A DNA stretch of 64,000 nucleotides from NCBI GenBank assembly GCA_033032865.1, contig JAWHQI010000013.1:8680001-8744000 (forward strand), in the 5' to 3' direction. The position numbers and the translations under genes are program-made. The DNA is from Dactylorhiza incarnata. Lineage: Eukaryota > Streptophyta > Magnoliopsida > Asparagales > Orchidaceae. Every line of letters starts with the position of its first letter. Within the stretch, counting starts at the first letter, position 1. Positions 45,586-57,985 of this stretch are shown piece after piece. Below the pieces are notes generated by a model that was given only the letters and a program-made list of their open reading frames with translations, was not told the origin of the DNA and searched no databases.

Positions 45586-47234
45586 TGTAACACCCTCCCT
45601 GTTACATAGCATATAACAGTAGGTCCAGCCGGGACCCCACGCCATATGAAATGAACAGAAGAGTGCGTTACTAAAATTAGTGTTAAACAGTTAAAACTAT
45701 AACTATCTCAGCATCAGAGTCACAACGGAAGCATAATTAGAATTTCATTTAAAACCAGTTTATAACAAGTCCACATTACTACTAGGAATGAAATACAATA
45801 AGAGTTATTTACATGAGTTTGTTTACATCATCTAAGTGGCTTCCAAACATCGGCACGCAGGCCGGCCACACATGAACAAAAGTAAACAAAAGCTTTGGCC
45901 TTCAAGGGCCAGCACAGCACAGCAGCAGGGGTTTCAGCCCGCTATCTCCCGCTAGTCTCACCGGGACCTGTATAAGCAAATGCACTAATTGGTGGGAAAA
46001 CAAGCAACCGGTCAGCTTTAGCTGACCAAGATTTATAACGACCCCGCCCCACACTCGGGGCGGCGGTGCTCCATCCTGCAAGTAAGAGACAGCAGCATAT
46101 ATATATATCCGCAAACAACACCAACGGAGGCAAACCAAGCCACCCGCTTCGTGCTTTCAAGGCACACTTTGGCATACTCCCTGAGTTACGCCCTTACGCT
46201 AAGTCCTATTTCAACTTAGACAAGCAAATTGAGCTAGCAAGTAAACGAAGTTACGACACTCTTCCATAGCCCGGTGCAACGAGGGGTGACCTCTACACCA
46301 CCACTATAGGGGGTTTGGTTCAGCTAGGCCCGTTCTCAATCATCGCGATATATGCGATACGAGTAAGCTTCACCCAATACCCATCTCTTAAAGCTGGGGT
46401 TTGCAAGTTCCACAGCTTTGCCTGCTACACATCCAATTTCTAGGACTTTAGGTAGCACGGAAGCACACACATTGTGCTGGGCGCTATCGCCGGCGCTAAC
46501 GCTAGCGCCCGGCGCTAGCAACAGAACTTAGTTCTTCCCGGCACTGGTAACAGAAATCTGTACTGCCACCTCTGGGAAACCACCTCCAGGCATCAACACT
46601 GGTAGCTCACCTGGAGCTACCGTCAGCGCTAACGCTAGCGCCCGGCGCTAGTGACAGAACTCAGTTCTACCACAAAATTTTGGGTACAGCCTGGGAAACA
46701 CCTCCAGGTCCTATTTTTTGTACAGCAACAGTCGCATGACCCGAATCACAGCACGTACACAGAATTGTTTCGGTGCCATAGAAGTGAGAGGGAACTAGAT
46801 TGGTTGGAATCTGCGGTGGCTCAAGCAGGCATATGCTATCTCCCTCCTGGCACGACGAAAGCACAACGCCAAGGGATCTACCTCCTTGTTCCCAGCCCTC
46901 TGCCCTCAGCTCTCCCCACAGCTCTTAGATCAGAAATGGCAGAAAATGAGAATGGAATCGTATTTTGGGGACTTTATGTTTTTCCCGCTACCGCCGGTGA
47001 TAGCCACTAGCGCTGGCGCTAGCCCTAGAGTCGGTACCGCTAAGAGCCGCTACCGCCGGCGCTATTGCTAGCGCCTGGCGCTATCGACAGCTCGACGTCT
47101 CGACACTTTGACGCCTCAACGTCTCAACGGGTGCGCTACCGCCGGCGCTAGCACTAGCGCCTGGCGCTAGCTCCCTGATTTCAACTCATGTTCATTATTG
47201 GTATTTGGGTGCACATGCTATTTGGGGTCTTACA
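45586..47234 (-). repeat. 3' LTR of element C (1649 bp, with ~240-bp deletion)
   Basis: On the minus strand TGTAAGACCCC...GAGGGTGTTACA. Compared with the 5' LTR it lacks about 240 bp (53330-53575), probably lost between GAATTGTT repeats. GCTAGCGC palindromes are at 46485-46650 and 47000-47170; a TATATATATATG word near 46095-46110 is a candidate TATA region. Confidence 0.93.
46485..47172 (-). repeat. GGCGCTA/TAGCGCC dyad clusters in LTR C
   Basis: GGCGCTAACGCTAGCGCC, a 7-bp stem with a 4-nt loop, and GCCGGCGCTAGCAC variants. GACAGAACTCAGTTCT lies next to them (AGTTCTGT on the sense strand). The matching copies in the other LTR are at 53040-53225 and 53795-53975. Confidence 0.88.
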
Positions 47235-47255
47235 ATTCTTCCCCCCTTAAAAGAA
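47235..47255 (-). promoter_or_regulatory. Polypurine tract of element C
   Basis: TTTTAAGGGGGGAAGAAT on the minus strand just before TGTAAGACCCC. Confidence 0.85.
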
Positions 47256-47315
47256 TTTCGTCCCGAAATTCTAACAGTGCAAATAATCACAAAATTACGA
47301 AATATGATTTGTACC

Positions 47316-50300
47316 TCAACGGAACAGCTCGGGAAACTCCTCAAGCATGATTTGCTCGCGCTCCCATGTAAGCTCCTCACGACCGCAGTTGTTCCAGCGG
47401 ACTTTGACCATCTTGATCAATTTATTCCGCAGCTGTTTGATCTCAGTGTCTTCGATGTTAATAGGTATGACCTTTGTCTTCAACCCATCATCGACCGGCA
47501 CCTGATTAGCCACAAGCACTTGTCTAGGCTCTGGTACAGCTTTCCTCAATACTGATATGTGGAACACATCGTGTAGACTACTCAACTCTATCGAAAGAGC
47601 GAGTCGATAGGTAGCTTCGCCAACACGTTCTAGTATCTCAAACGGTCCAAGGTACCTTGGACTCAGCTTTTTCAAGCGCCGAATCCGGGACACACCCTTG
47701 AAAGGTTTGATTTTGAGATAAACCCAGTCGCCCACGGCGAACTCGACGTTTCTGTGCTTGTCATTGTAGTATTTCGCCTGCCTATCTTGCGCAATTAACA
47801 ATCTCTCACGGATTGTTTGAATAGCCGAATTTGCCTCTTCAACTTCCTTTCGCTTAAACAACTTCGTTTCACCTGTCTCCGCCCAAGAAAAGGGAGTGCG
47901 GCAAGCTCTACCATAGAGGGCCTCGAAGGGTGCCATCTTTATACTTGCCTGATAGCTGTTATTATAAGCGAATTTGATCATGAAAAGATGATCTTCCCAC
48001 TTTTTACCGAAGTCCAAGACGCACATTCGGAGCATATCCTCCATAGTTCTGTTTGTACGTTCAGTCTGTCCATCCATCTGAGGGTGGAAGGCAGTGCTAA
48101 ACTTCAGCTTTGTACCTAACAACTAGTGGATTAGCCTCCAATATTTCGAAGTGAAGCGCCCATCTCGGTCATTGACGATGCTACGGGGCACACCGTGCAA
48201 TCGTACAATGCTATCAACATAAAGTTTTGCTAACTTTTCAACTGAATTGTCCTTCCGGTTTGGAATAAAGTGGGCTACCTTTGTCAAGCGATCCACGATC
48301 ACCCATACGACATCATTCCCACTCTGTGATCTCGGCAAACCGTGCACGAAATCCATCGAAATGTCATCAAATTTCCATTCCGGTATAGGCAACGACTTCA
48401 GGAAACCTCCAGGTTTCTGACATTCCGCCTTCACCAATGCGCAAGTTTTGCATTTTGCCACGTACAAGGCGATGTCTTTCTTTAATCCTGGCCACCAAAA
48501 CAGCTTTTTCATGTCTTGGTACATTTTTGTGCTCCCTGGGTGAATTGAGTATTTGGTAAAATGCGCTTCGTACATCAATTCCTCCCGCAACTTACCCACA
48601 TTTGGGACGCACAACCGACCGTCTTTCCACATCAGACCGTCGTCTACCACAAACTCTGCAGCAGTCCCTTCCCCAGACTCTGCTAAATAGCGTTGCATGC
48701 TTGAATCAAGCTCCAAGGCCTGTCGTATTCTGTCGGCGAGGTCATACTGCACCTCCGTCCAGTTTAAGCATGCATTCGCACTATAACTCCTCTCTACACA
48801 GGAGATCTCCAAGGCTTCCAAGTCCCTGATCAGACGTGGATCATACATCTGAATCCAGTTGGCCTGTGCATAAGCCCTTCGGCTCAAAGCATCTGCGACT
48901 ACATTTCCCTTCCCGGGAGTATAGTGTATATCAAAAGTGTAGTCCCCCAGGAACTCCATCCACCTTCGCTGTCGCATGTTGAGCTCCTTCTGATTTAGCA
49001 GATACTTAAGGCTCTTATGGTCTGTAAAGATGTCAACCTTCACACCATATAAGTAGTGTCGCCTCAGCTTTAGAGCGAAAATTACGGCCGCCAACTCCAA
49101 GTCGTGGACCGGATAATTCCGCTCATGCACTTTCAACTGACGAGACCCATAATCTATTACTTGACCGTGCTGAAGAAGTACGCAGCCTAAGCCGCTCCCT
49201 GACGCATCACTGTAAATTTCATAACCATCTGCACCAGATGGTAAACACAAAATTGGTGCTGTGGTCAGACGCCTCTTTAATTCCTCAAAAGCCCGTGCAC
49301 ACTCCGGTGACCAAATGAACTTCTGATCCTTCCTCCTCAAGGTGGTGAGAGGTAGAGCGATCCATGAAAAGTTCTCCACGAAGCGCCGATAGTAGCCGGC
49401 AAGTCCAAGGAAACTCCTGACTTCCGCTACTGTCGCCAAAACGGGCCACTTTTGGATTGCATCGATCTTTGCCGGATCCACCGCGATACCCTCGCCACTA
49501 ATAACATGACCAAGGAACGCTACTGAGGCTAGCCAGAACTCGCACTTAGAGAACTTGGCAAACAATTGACTACGTCGCAGGATTTTCAAAACTTCACGCA
49601 AATGAATCGCGTGTTCTTCTTCATATTGAGAGTACACCTAGATATCGTCAATGAAGACAATGACAAACCGATCAAGGAACTCTCGAAAGATCCTATTCAT
49701 CAGATCCATAAATACTGACGGCGCATTCATTAATCCAAACGGCATCACTGTAAACTCGTAGTGTCCGTAGCGAGTACTGAATGCTGTTTTGGGGATATCA
49801 CAATCCCGAATTCGCAACTGGTAATAGCCGTACTTGAGATCCAACTTTGAATTCACAGTTGACCCAACTAGCTGATCGAATAAGTCATCGATTCGAGGAA
49901 TCGGATAATTGTTCTTCTCGGTCAGCTTGTTCAATTCTCGGTAGTCAATGCATAGACGCAGGCTTCCGTCCTTCTTCTTCACAAAAAGGACCGGAGCACC
50001 CCAAGGGGAGGTACTTGGACGTATATAACCCTGCTCTAGCAACTCCTGTAATTGAACTTTCAATTCCGCCATCTCCTTTGGCGCAATTCGGTACGGAGAG
50101 CGTGAAATAGGTTTGGAACCTGGCACCAGCTCTATAGTGAAGTCAATCTCTCGCTGAGGTGGCGCCCCAGGAAGATCTTTCGGAAACACATCTGGATACT
50201 TTGAAATCACAGGAACATCACTCAAACTGGGTTGAGGCTTTGCAGCCCCCACTAGCACAACACATAACTCTGCGCCTTGCCGAACCGCCTTGACCACTTG

Positions 50301-50798
50301 GACAGCAGACATCAGAGTCTTGCTCGATCCATGCAAACCAGCAAACGTAGTCGCACGTTCAGTATTTCGCCCCAGTGTGACCTCCTTAGTAGTGCAATCA
50401 ATGTAGGCATGCTGCGCTGACAGCCAGTCCATACCAAAGATAACATCGAATTCCAAAAGCGGGAGTATCAGTGCTTCCAAATCAAAGTCTTGACTCCCTA
50501 TTCGTACCTTTACTACACAACCTCGATCTGCGCGCATCGAACACCCATTGGGTAGCATCACATCTAATCATTCCTGTCTAAACGACGAAGGCACTCCAAG
50601 TTGCTATATGAAGGCCTCGGATATAAAGGAATGTGAAGCACCCGTGTCAAATAGTGCTCTTGCCGGATAGTTAAAGATCAGGACAAAGCCTAAGACATCA
50701 ATGGTTAACAACCAATGTATAAGGTATGAAGTATAAAAAGCAACAAAAGCTATATACTATCGCATACCTGTCACCACATCGTTCTGTTTGATGGCCTC
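47316..50798 (-). pseudogene. pol: pol of element C: protease, RT, RNase H, integrase, chromodomain-like tail
   Basis: In frame with gag. Protease has ALFDTGASHSFIS (Asp-Thr-Gly at 50640-50648). RT has [12 protein letters not shown] and FIDDI with both catalytic Asp present, followed at once by TAG (49638). RNase H has [13 protein letters not shown] and FTDHKSLKY. Integrase has an HHCC region, [10 protein letters not shown], a TAG at 48123 in the core, then [14 protein letters not shown] and GPFEILERV. The tail [20 protein letters not shown] and FPELFR is chromodomain-like. Other stops are TAG near 50760, TAG near 50607 and TGA near 50570, around protease. No frameshift is seen. Confidence 0.9.
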
Positions 50799-51917
50799 CT
50801 ATTGGCCAAGGTTGTAAACTCTAGGCTGGGCTGGAGCAGCGTGGGATGCGGTTGACTCTGCCACCTTGCCTTTCTCTGCCGCATAGGCCGCAAATAGCTT
50901 CTTCCCACTACGACAGTCACGTGCTATATGTCCTGGCTTGCCGCAGTTGTAACAGATGATTGGGCCTCGCCCAGTCACTCCCGATGCTGAAGATTGAGCT
51001 GACCTAGATGGTCGCGCTCCTTTCTTCCATTTGCCTTGCCCCGACTTTACCGAGCTCGATACTTTGAACTCTGGCTTGACTACTGCTAGCTCCTTTCTAC
51101 TGTGGGACCGTTTCATGTCTTTCTCTAAAGAACGAGCTGAGTTGACCAGGGTCATAAACCCTTGAGTCATTGGCCCCGTCAGAAGAAACCGCAACTCCTC
51201 TCGCAAGCCTTCGTAAAACCGATTTGTCTTACGCGCTTCATCCGCAAATGTCACGCCTGCATATCGACCCAACCGTGTAAACTCATGCAGATAATCATCG
51301 ATTGTACGATCACCCTGAGTCAGACGGTTGAACTGATTTTCCATTTCTGTCTGTTGGGCCTGTGGGAGATATCGCTCCAACAACAGTTTGGAAAACTCAT
51401 CAAAAGAGATATCGGTCAGCTGCCTTCCCGCTAGCTGATGTATCTCCAACACATCCCACCACAGTTGTGCCTCCCCATCTAGTAGGAAGGTTGCCAAAGT
51501 CACTTTTTGTCCTTCCTCCGTGTCCGTGGCCTTCAAGGTTTTGTGCACCTTTGACAGCCAATCTTCTTCTTGCGTCGGGGTTCCTGCCCCCGTGAACGTG
51601 GGAGGGTGGAAACTCAAAAAGTATTGCAGCTGTTGATCTGGAGCTCTTCGTGCCCTCAACGGTGCTGGCCTTTCCACTGTAGGTTCAGCTGCTGGAGCCT
51701 GCACTGGAGGTTCAGCTGCTGGAGCCTGCACTGGAGCCACTCCAGGGGTAGGAGGCTGTCCAAGGACATGCCCTCCTGGTTGCGCAGTGAACATTGCAAA
51801 TACTGCCTCAGCAATCATCCTTACTGTTTCAGCTGAAGGAGGAGTCGGCACCGGAGTTGGTGCACTGCTTGCAGTCAAACGAGGGGGTCGAGAAGGCCCC
51901 GCTCCACTCCCAGTCAC
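50799..51917 (-). CDS. gag: gag of element C (372 aa, intact)
   Basis: Capsid/nucleocapsid protein from ATG 51917 (MTGSGAGPSRPPRL) to TAG 50799. An Ala/Pro-rich N-terminus includes two copies of VQAPAAEP. The gag core lies at about residues 100-260 (YFLSFHPPTFTGAGTPTQEEDWL, GEAQLWWDV, FNRLTQGDRTIDDYLHEFTRL). One zinc knuckle, CYNCGKPGHIARDC, is near residue 325. The stop separates gag from an in-frame protease, an arrangement in which readthrough could make gag-pol, but other stops follow. It is one of only two undamaged gag frames in the window. Confidence 0.88.
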   Translation of the reverse strand: MTGSGAGPSRPPRLTASSAPTPVPTPPSAETVRMIAEAVFAMFTAQPGGHVLGQPPTPGVAPVQAPAAEPPVQAPAAEPTVERPAPLRARRAPDQQLQYFLSFHPPTFTGAGTPTQEEDWLSKVHKTLKATDTEEGQKVTLATFLLDGEAQLWWDVLEIHQLAGRQLTDISFDEFSKLLLERYLPQAQQTEMENQFNRLTQGDRTIDDYLHEFTRLGRYAGVTFADEARKTNRFYEGLREELRFLLTGPMTQGFMTLVNSARSLEKDMKRSHSRKELAVVKPEFKVSSSVKSGQGKWKKGARPSRSAQSSASGVTGRGPIICYNCGKPGHIARDCRSGKKLFAAYAAEKGKVAESTASHAAPAQPRVYNLGQ

Positions 51918-52149
51918 CTATATATGTACCCAAAACATAATTAGCGACTAAGAGATAGCACAACGCAATAAAGGAACACAGAAGTTCCATCTGAATGCTA
52001 CACATATACATGTAATTCATTCCTAAAGTGGACAAAACTGGTTATTTATATGAGTTAAAGGCGACGCACACACGTGCTCATCACCCCTTAAAAGAATTCG
52101 ACCACGAATTCAGACGGAAAGGGATCGAGACCCGTAGCGGATACGAATT
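51918..52149 (-). other. Leader of element C with a polypurine-tract-like segment and no canonical primer site
   Basis: Directly after the 5' LTR the minus strand reads AATTCGTATCCGCTACGGGT, which does not start with TGG. At 52080-52115 it has GAATTCTTTTAAGGGGTGAT, very like the element's own polypurine tract region. A CATATAAATAACC word follows near 52045. Confidence 0.6.
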
Positions 52150-54038
52150 TGTAACACCCTCCCTGTTACATAGCATATAACAGTAGGTCCGGCCGGGACC
52201 CCACGCCATATGAAATGAACAGAAGAGTGCGTTACTAAAATTAGTGTTAAACAGTTAAAACTATAACTATCTCAGCATCAGAGTCACAACGGAAGCATAA
52301 TTAGAATTTCATTTAAAACCAGTTTATAACAAGTCCACATTACTACTAGGAATGAAATACAACAAGAGTGATTTACATGAGTTTGTTTACATCATCTAAG
52401 TGCCTTCCAAACATCGGCACGCAGGCCGGCCACACATGAACAAAAGTAAACACAAGCTTTGGCCTTCAAGGGCCAGCACAGCACAGCAGCAGGGGCTTCA
52501 GCCCGCTATCTCCCGCTAGTCTCACTGGGAGCTGTATAAGTAAATCCACCAATTGGTGGGAAAACAAGCAACCGGTCAGCTTTAGCTGACCAAGATTTAT
52601 AACGAACCCGCCCCACACTCGGGGCGGCGGTGCTCCTTCCCTGCAAGTAAGAGTCAGCAGCATATATATATCCGCAAACAACACCAACAGAGGCAAACCA
52701 AGCCACCCGCTTCGTGCTCTCAAGGCACACTTTGGCATACTCCCTGAGTTACGCCCTTACGCTAAGTCCTATTTCAACTTAGACAAGCAAATTGAGCTAA
52801 ACCGTAAATGAAGTTACGGCACTCTTCCATAGCCCGGTGCAACGAGGGGCGACCTCTACACCACCACTATAGGGGGTTTGGTTCAGCTAGGCCCGTGCTC
52901 AATCATCGCGATATATGCGATACGAGTAAGCTTCACCCAATACCCATCTATTAAAGCTGGGGTTTGCAAGTTCCGCAGCTTTGCCTGCTACACATCCAAT
53001 TTCCAGGACTTTAGGTAGCACGGAAGCACACACATTGTGCTGGGCGCTATCGCCGGCGCTAACGCTAGCGCCCGGCGCTATCAACAGAACTTAGTTCTGC
53101 CCGGCACTGGTAACAGAAATCTGTACTGCCACCTCTGGGAAACCACCTCCAGACATCAACACTGGTAGCTCACCTGGAGCTACCGCCGGCGCTAACGCTA
53201 GCGCCCGGCGGTAGTGACAGAACTCAGTTCTGCCACCAAATTTTGGGTACAGCCTGGGAAACACCTCCAGGTCCTATTTTCTGTACAGCAACAGTCACAT
53301 GACCCGAATCACAGCACGTACACGGAATTGTTTCCGGCACTTTACACGCGCTAATCATCACCAATCTGTCTTGACCTGTCCGGATGGGCTTCACACAGCA
53401 TGCCTATGTTCGTAATACCGTTCCGGACTCTATATGCAATTTGTGGGGAGATCACTTCAACCCACCGGAATAGCCGATCTACTAATTAGTAGAAGTATTC
53501 CAAAACGCATGCAAATCAAAGGACGTACATGTCCAAGGATTAGGGAGGAGAATTGTTACCCTTGTAGGCCATTTCGGTGCCATAGAAGTGAGAGGGAACT
53601 GGATTGGTTGGAATCTGCGGTGGCTCAAGCACGTAGATGCTATCTCCCTCCTGGCACGACGAAAGCACAACGCCAACGGATCTCCCTCCTTGCTCCCAGC
53701 CCTCTGCCCTCAGCTCTCCCCTCAGCTCTCAGATCAGAAATGGCAGAAAATGAGAATGGAATCGGATTTTGGGGACTTTATGTTTTTCCGGCTACCGCCG
53801 GCGCTAGCCACTAGCGCTGGCGCTAGCCCTAGAGTCGGTACCGCTAAGAGCCGCTATCGCCGGCGCTATTGCTAGCGCCTGGCGCTATCGACAGCTCAAC
53901 GTCTCGACACTTCGATGCCTCGACGTTTCAACGGGTGCGCTACCGCCGGCGCTAGCATTAGCGACTGGCGCTAGCTCCCTGATTTCAGCTCATGTTCATT
54001 TTTGGTATTTGGGTGCACATGCTATTTGGGGTCTTACA
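52150..54038 (-). repeat. 5' LTR of element C (1889 bp)
   Basis: Full-length partner of 45586-47234, same edges, with the extra segment 53330-53575. It contains GGCGCTA/TAGCGCC dyads at 53040-53225 and 53795-53975. Confidence 0.94.
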
Positions 54039-55815
54039 ACCAGCCACTGAGAGCATTCTAGTAAGTGAAGATGATGCTCCCACTGTCACTGAGAGAGTGG
54101 TCCTTCAGGAAGAAGAGCAAGTGGTTCATCAGGAAAAAGAGAATCTCCTAAATAACTCAACAAGATCCAGGGTGACCCTAAAGGATCATCCTTCAACACA
54201 AGTTATAGGAGATTTGATAGTTGGAGTAAAGAGAAGGAAATAGCTCACACATGAAATAATGTTACAATGTTTCCTCTCTCAATATGAACCCAAGTAGTTT
54301 GAAGAATATGATAGTGATCCTCACTGGATCTCTATTATGCAAGAAGAGCTAACACAGTTTGAGAGGAACAAGGTCTGGACATTAGTTGAAAGACCAAAGA
54401 ATTACCCAGTCATTGGCACCAAATGGGTATTCAAAAACAAAATGGATTCAACAGGAGTCATAATCAAGAATAAGGCCAGACATGTGGCCCAAGGATACAG
54501 GCAAGAGGAAGGGATTGACTTCAACCAGACATTTGCTACAGTAGCAAGACTGGAGGCCATCAGAATGTTCCTTGCATATGCAGCTCACATGAAGATTAAA
54601 GTTTATCAGATGGATGTGAAGAGTGCATTGCTAAATGGAACTCTTCAGGAAGAAGTGTATGGGGAGCAGCCCCCACGTTTTGTCAATCCATCTTTTCCCT
54701 CTTTTGTATATTGGTTAGACAAAGCACTGTATGGCCTCAAGCAAGCTCCAAGAGCTTGGTATGAGACCTTATCCACTTTCCTTTTGGAACACTCCTTTGA
54801 AAGAGGGAAAGTGGATAAAACACTCTTCACAAGAGCACATAAGAATCAGATTTTGCTAGTACAAATATATGTAGATGACATTATATTTGGGTCGACAGAT
54901 CAATCTCTATGCAAAAGGTTTGCTTACCTAATGCAATCAAGATTTGAAATGAGTAGCATGGGGGAACTATCCTATTTTCTTGGCCTTTAAGTAAGGCAGA
55001 ATGAAGATGGCATTTTCATATCTCAATCCAAGTATACCAGAGAAGTCATCAAGAGGTTTGAGATGGAAAATGCCTCTTTTATGAAGACCCCCATGGCTAC
55101 TAATGTTGTTTTAGATAGAGATGAAAAGGGTAAGTCCTTTGATAAGAAGACTTACAGAGCAGGCATTGGCTCACTTCTCTACCTGACAGCCACTATACCA
55201 GATATAATATTTGCTACCTGCATATGTGCTAGGTTTCAGGTTGACCTTAAGGAATCCCACATGAGTTTTGTAAAAAGGATACACATATATTTAAAGGGTA
55301 CACCTGAACTTGGATTGTGGTATCCAGCTGAATCTGGATTTGAATTAGTAGGTTATTCAGATGCAGACTATGCTGGATGCAGGCTGGATAGAAAAAGCAC
55401 CTCAGGAACATGTTAGTTCCTAGGTGCTAGACTGATCTCTTGGTTTAGCAAGAAGCAAACAACAGTCTCCACCTCTATAGCTGAAGCTGAGTTTATAGAT
55501 GCAGGAAGCTGCTGCTCACAAATACAGTGGATACAAAATCAGTTGTTAGATTACAACTTTTCTCTTGTCAATTCCACAATATTCTGTGACAAATCTAGTG
55601 CTATTTCTTTAGCTTCCAATCATGTTCTCCATAGAAGAAAAAAGCACATAGAGATAAGGCACCACTTTTTCAGGGACAATGTTGAGAAGGGTAAGATCAA
55701 CCTTCAATACATTTCCACTGATATTCAAAGGGCTGACATTTTCACTAAGCCACTTGATGAAAGTAAGCACAAGTTTTTCATTAATGCACTGGGAATGCTT
55801 GATGGAGCACTCTAG
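54039..55815 (+). pseudogene. pol: pol of element D, part 3: linker, RT, RNase H
   Basis: It resumes after element C. RT is open 54337-54990 with [25 protein letters not shown] and an intact [12 protein letters not shown] near 54988 and TAG near 55414 interrupt the reading. RNase H has GYSDADYAGC (catalytic Asp present, unlike element G) and [16 protein letters not shown]. The final frame ends LGMLDGAL at 55815, at the same place as pol of element G. Confidence 0.87.
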
Positions 55816-55914
55816 GCCAGTCCCGCTATATTATGTAGTCACACTTTTTTTTAAAAGGTATTGCTGGGAAAACAGTAAAAAATTCATGAAAATTGTAACT
55901 GTCTAAATTAGAGT

Positions 55915-56110
55915 TGCGTCTAATAACAATCGATGCACCGTCGATTTCAACTCGACGTTAGCTTCGAGGGCAGATTGGGATAGTTCCTTCGAATAGCACC
56001 CGGCGTATCATCGAATATATATCGACGCTTACATCGAATTTGCAAAGCACACGCAGAAGCGGCATCGACATGTTTGGTGCGCTGAATTCATTTCCTTTCG
56101 ATGTTGATTT
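55915..56110 (+). repeat. GTCGA dyad array between pol and the third ORF of element D
   Basis: CCGTCGATTTCAACTCGACG and CATCGAATATATATCGACGC are the clearest copies. It matches the location of 33228-33425 in element G. Confidence 0.82.
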
Positions 56111-56315
56111 GAATAAAACCCTAAGTTGTGACAACTCATCTACTCAAAGCAACTCAGGCATATGACCATATTGTGCTTTTCGACCTCTCTCCCTTTCACT
56201 CTCCTCCATTTTCCCTTCTACCTCTCTCTTTCTCTTTCTGTTTCGACCTCTCTCCCTTTTCGACCATATTGTACTTCTCACTCTCCTACACAGTGGTACT
56301 TTTCACAGAATTTCA

Positions 56316-57792
56316 ATGGCATCTCCTCCGAATCAAAGAGTTGTTAACAAAGCAATTGTTCTTGCCCTCGAGACATTACTCTCTCAGTTCAATGCTTTTT
56401 ACCTCGACTTCTCGAGGGAATGCTATCGCAAGCTGTGCGCCCAACACAGAAGGTTGTGAGACCTTATGACTGAAATCAAGGCCCTTGATGCAGAGATGAG
56501 ATTGTCAATATTTCCTACTGATGTCTTTATATCTTTGATCAATGATATAAAACAGAGGGAGAAGTGTATCAGCAGGAAGCCACCTCAAGAATTAGTATAC
56601 ACTACAACACTCCCTCTATCCTTTGTGTCTGAAGAAGAGCCTACCATCACCTCCAAGCTTCTTTTTCTCCCAGTATCTTCCTCTCCTCTAAGAACCCTGC
56701 CCTTAATACAGGGGGAGTCATCAAAATAGGGGGAGAGTGATCTCTTTTCAGATGATATTGGGTACTTGAAAAGTATGCTACAGTAACATGAGCCATCTAA
56801 TCTGCCCATCCCTGAGACACAGGGGTTCTGGACCTACTCTGAAGAATCTACAATAGTCCCATCATTCAAGCATACTGACCAGGATCCTGATCATGTTCCA
56901 TCATCTCCACCATCTCCACAACCAGCTCAGCTCCCTCCTGCTCTCATTCCAGCATCCACTCATACTGTCCAAGGATCTGCTCTCAGAGGAAGACCTCCAT
57001 ACAGAGGGAGAGGTAAGGGAAGAAATCTCAGAGGAAGAGATGCAAGAGGAAGAGGTCATGGAAGAAGTATACCCATCTGTGAGAGGTATACAAAAGAACA
57101 AAGAAAAATGTATAAAAAGGACAAATCTTATTACATGACTTATGAAAAGTTTATATTCCTGAAAATACAATGAAGGAATATGTTGATCCAAAACTTGACA
57201 ATACTCAAAACAAAATCAAGGAAAAAGAGAAACATGAATTTGAATCCTCTTAGAGAGAACTAGCGGATAAAAGAAGAAGGTTTATTAAAAGGCTGAAAAG
57301 GGTAAAAAGGCTGTGGAAAAAGAACAATTAGAAGAGGCTTTCAAGATTACCAGCACTCTGTTTGAGCTTTCTAAATATACTGCCAAGAACCCTCAGGCCA
57401 AACTTAGGGAAGAGAAAGGGCAAAAAGGTACAAAGGGTCTTGGAATCAATCAAGATTTAGAAGACCTACCATATTAAAAGAAAAGAAAGATCACCTTCAA
57501 AACAGCCCCAGTTTCAGGTCTTCCTCAGTCAACTTTTATACTACCAGATCCTGGTGCTAAGGATATAGAGTTAGAAGAAATCAACTTTCTGACTGCTAAA
57601 GTCATCAACTTGGGATCAAAGCTCAGTGATGTGTATTCTGGAATAGAAGTTGATCTGGAAAAACTTTTCAAAGGGTATGAAAGAATTCAGAAGAACCCAA
57701 AAAAACCTATCCCAGCAAACTACAAGTATGTGGAGAGGAAATCCAGGAAGGTCAATGAGGCCTTGACAACTTTCCTCATGGAGAAAAAGTAA
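56316..57792 (+). pseudogene. Third ORF of element D (SIRE env-like class)
   Basis: ATG 56316 (MASPPNQRVVNKAIVLALET) is homologous to the element G ORF3 start. Stops and frame changes follow (about 56457, 56727, 56784). Recognisable stretches are a Pro/Ser-rich part, a Glu-rich part (REEISEEEMQEEEVMEEV) and a basic C-terminus ending NEALTTFLMEKK at 57792. No known enzymatic domain. Confidence 0.65.
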
Positions 57793-57971
57793 TTCATGAC
57801 CTTGGTATTTTTCTCGGATAAACATTCAGTTATATCAATTCAGATACTTAGTTATATCAGATATACTTCACTCTACTATATCATATTGTCTATGTATGTC
57901 TTGTTTGTATTTGTGTTTATGTCAAAGTATGTGTAAAATCACTTTAAACAATCTGTAAAATTTGTTAAGAT

Positions 57972-57985
57972 AAATAGGGGGAGAT
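57972..57985 (+). promoter_or_regulatory. SIRE polypurine tract of element D
   Basis: AAATAGGGGGAGAT before TGTTGGGAAAAAC; same form as in element G. Confidence 0.85.

Larger units (their letters stand above)
45586..54038 (-). mobile_element. Ty3/gypsy chromovirus C (8.45 kb), target duplication ACCAG
   Basis: Complete minus-strand element with ACCAG at 45581-45585 and 54039-54043. 5' LTR 52150-54038, gag 50799-51917, pol to 47316, polypurine tract, 3' LTR 45586-47234. The gag-pol reading is a single frame broken by in-frame stops only. It separates integrase from RT of element D. Confidence 0.95.
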
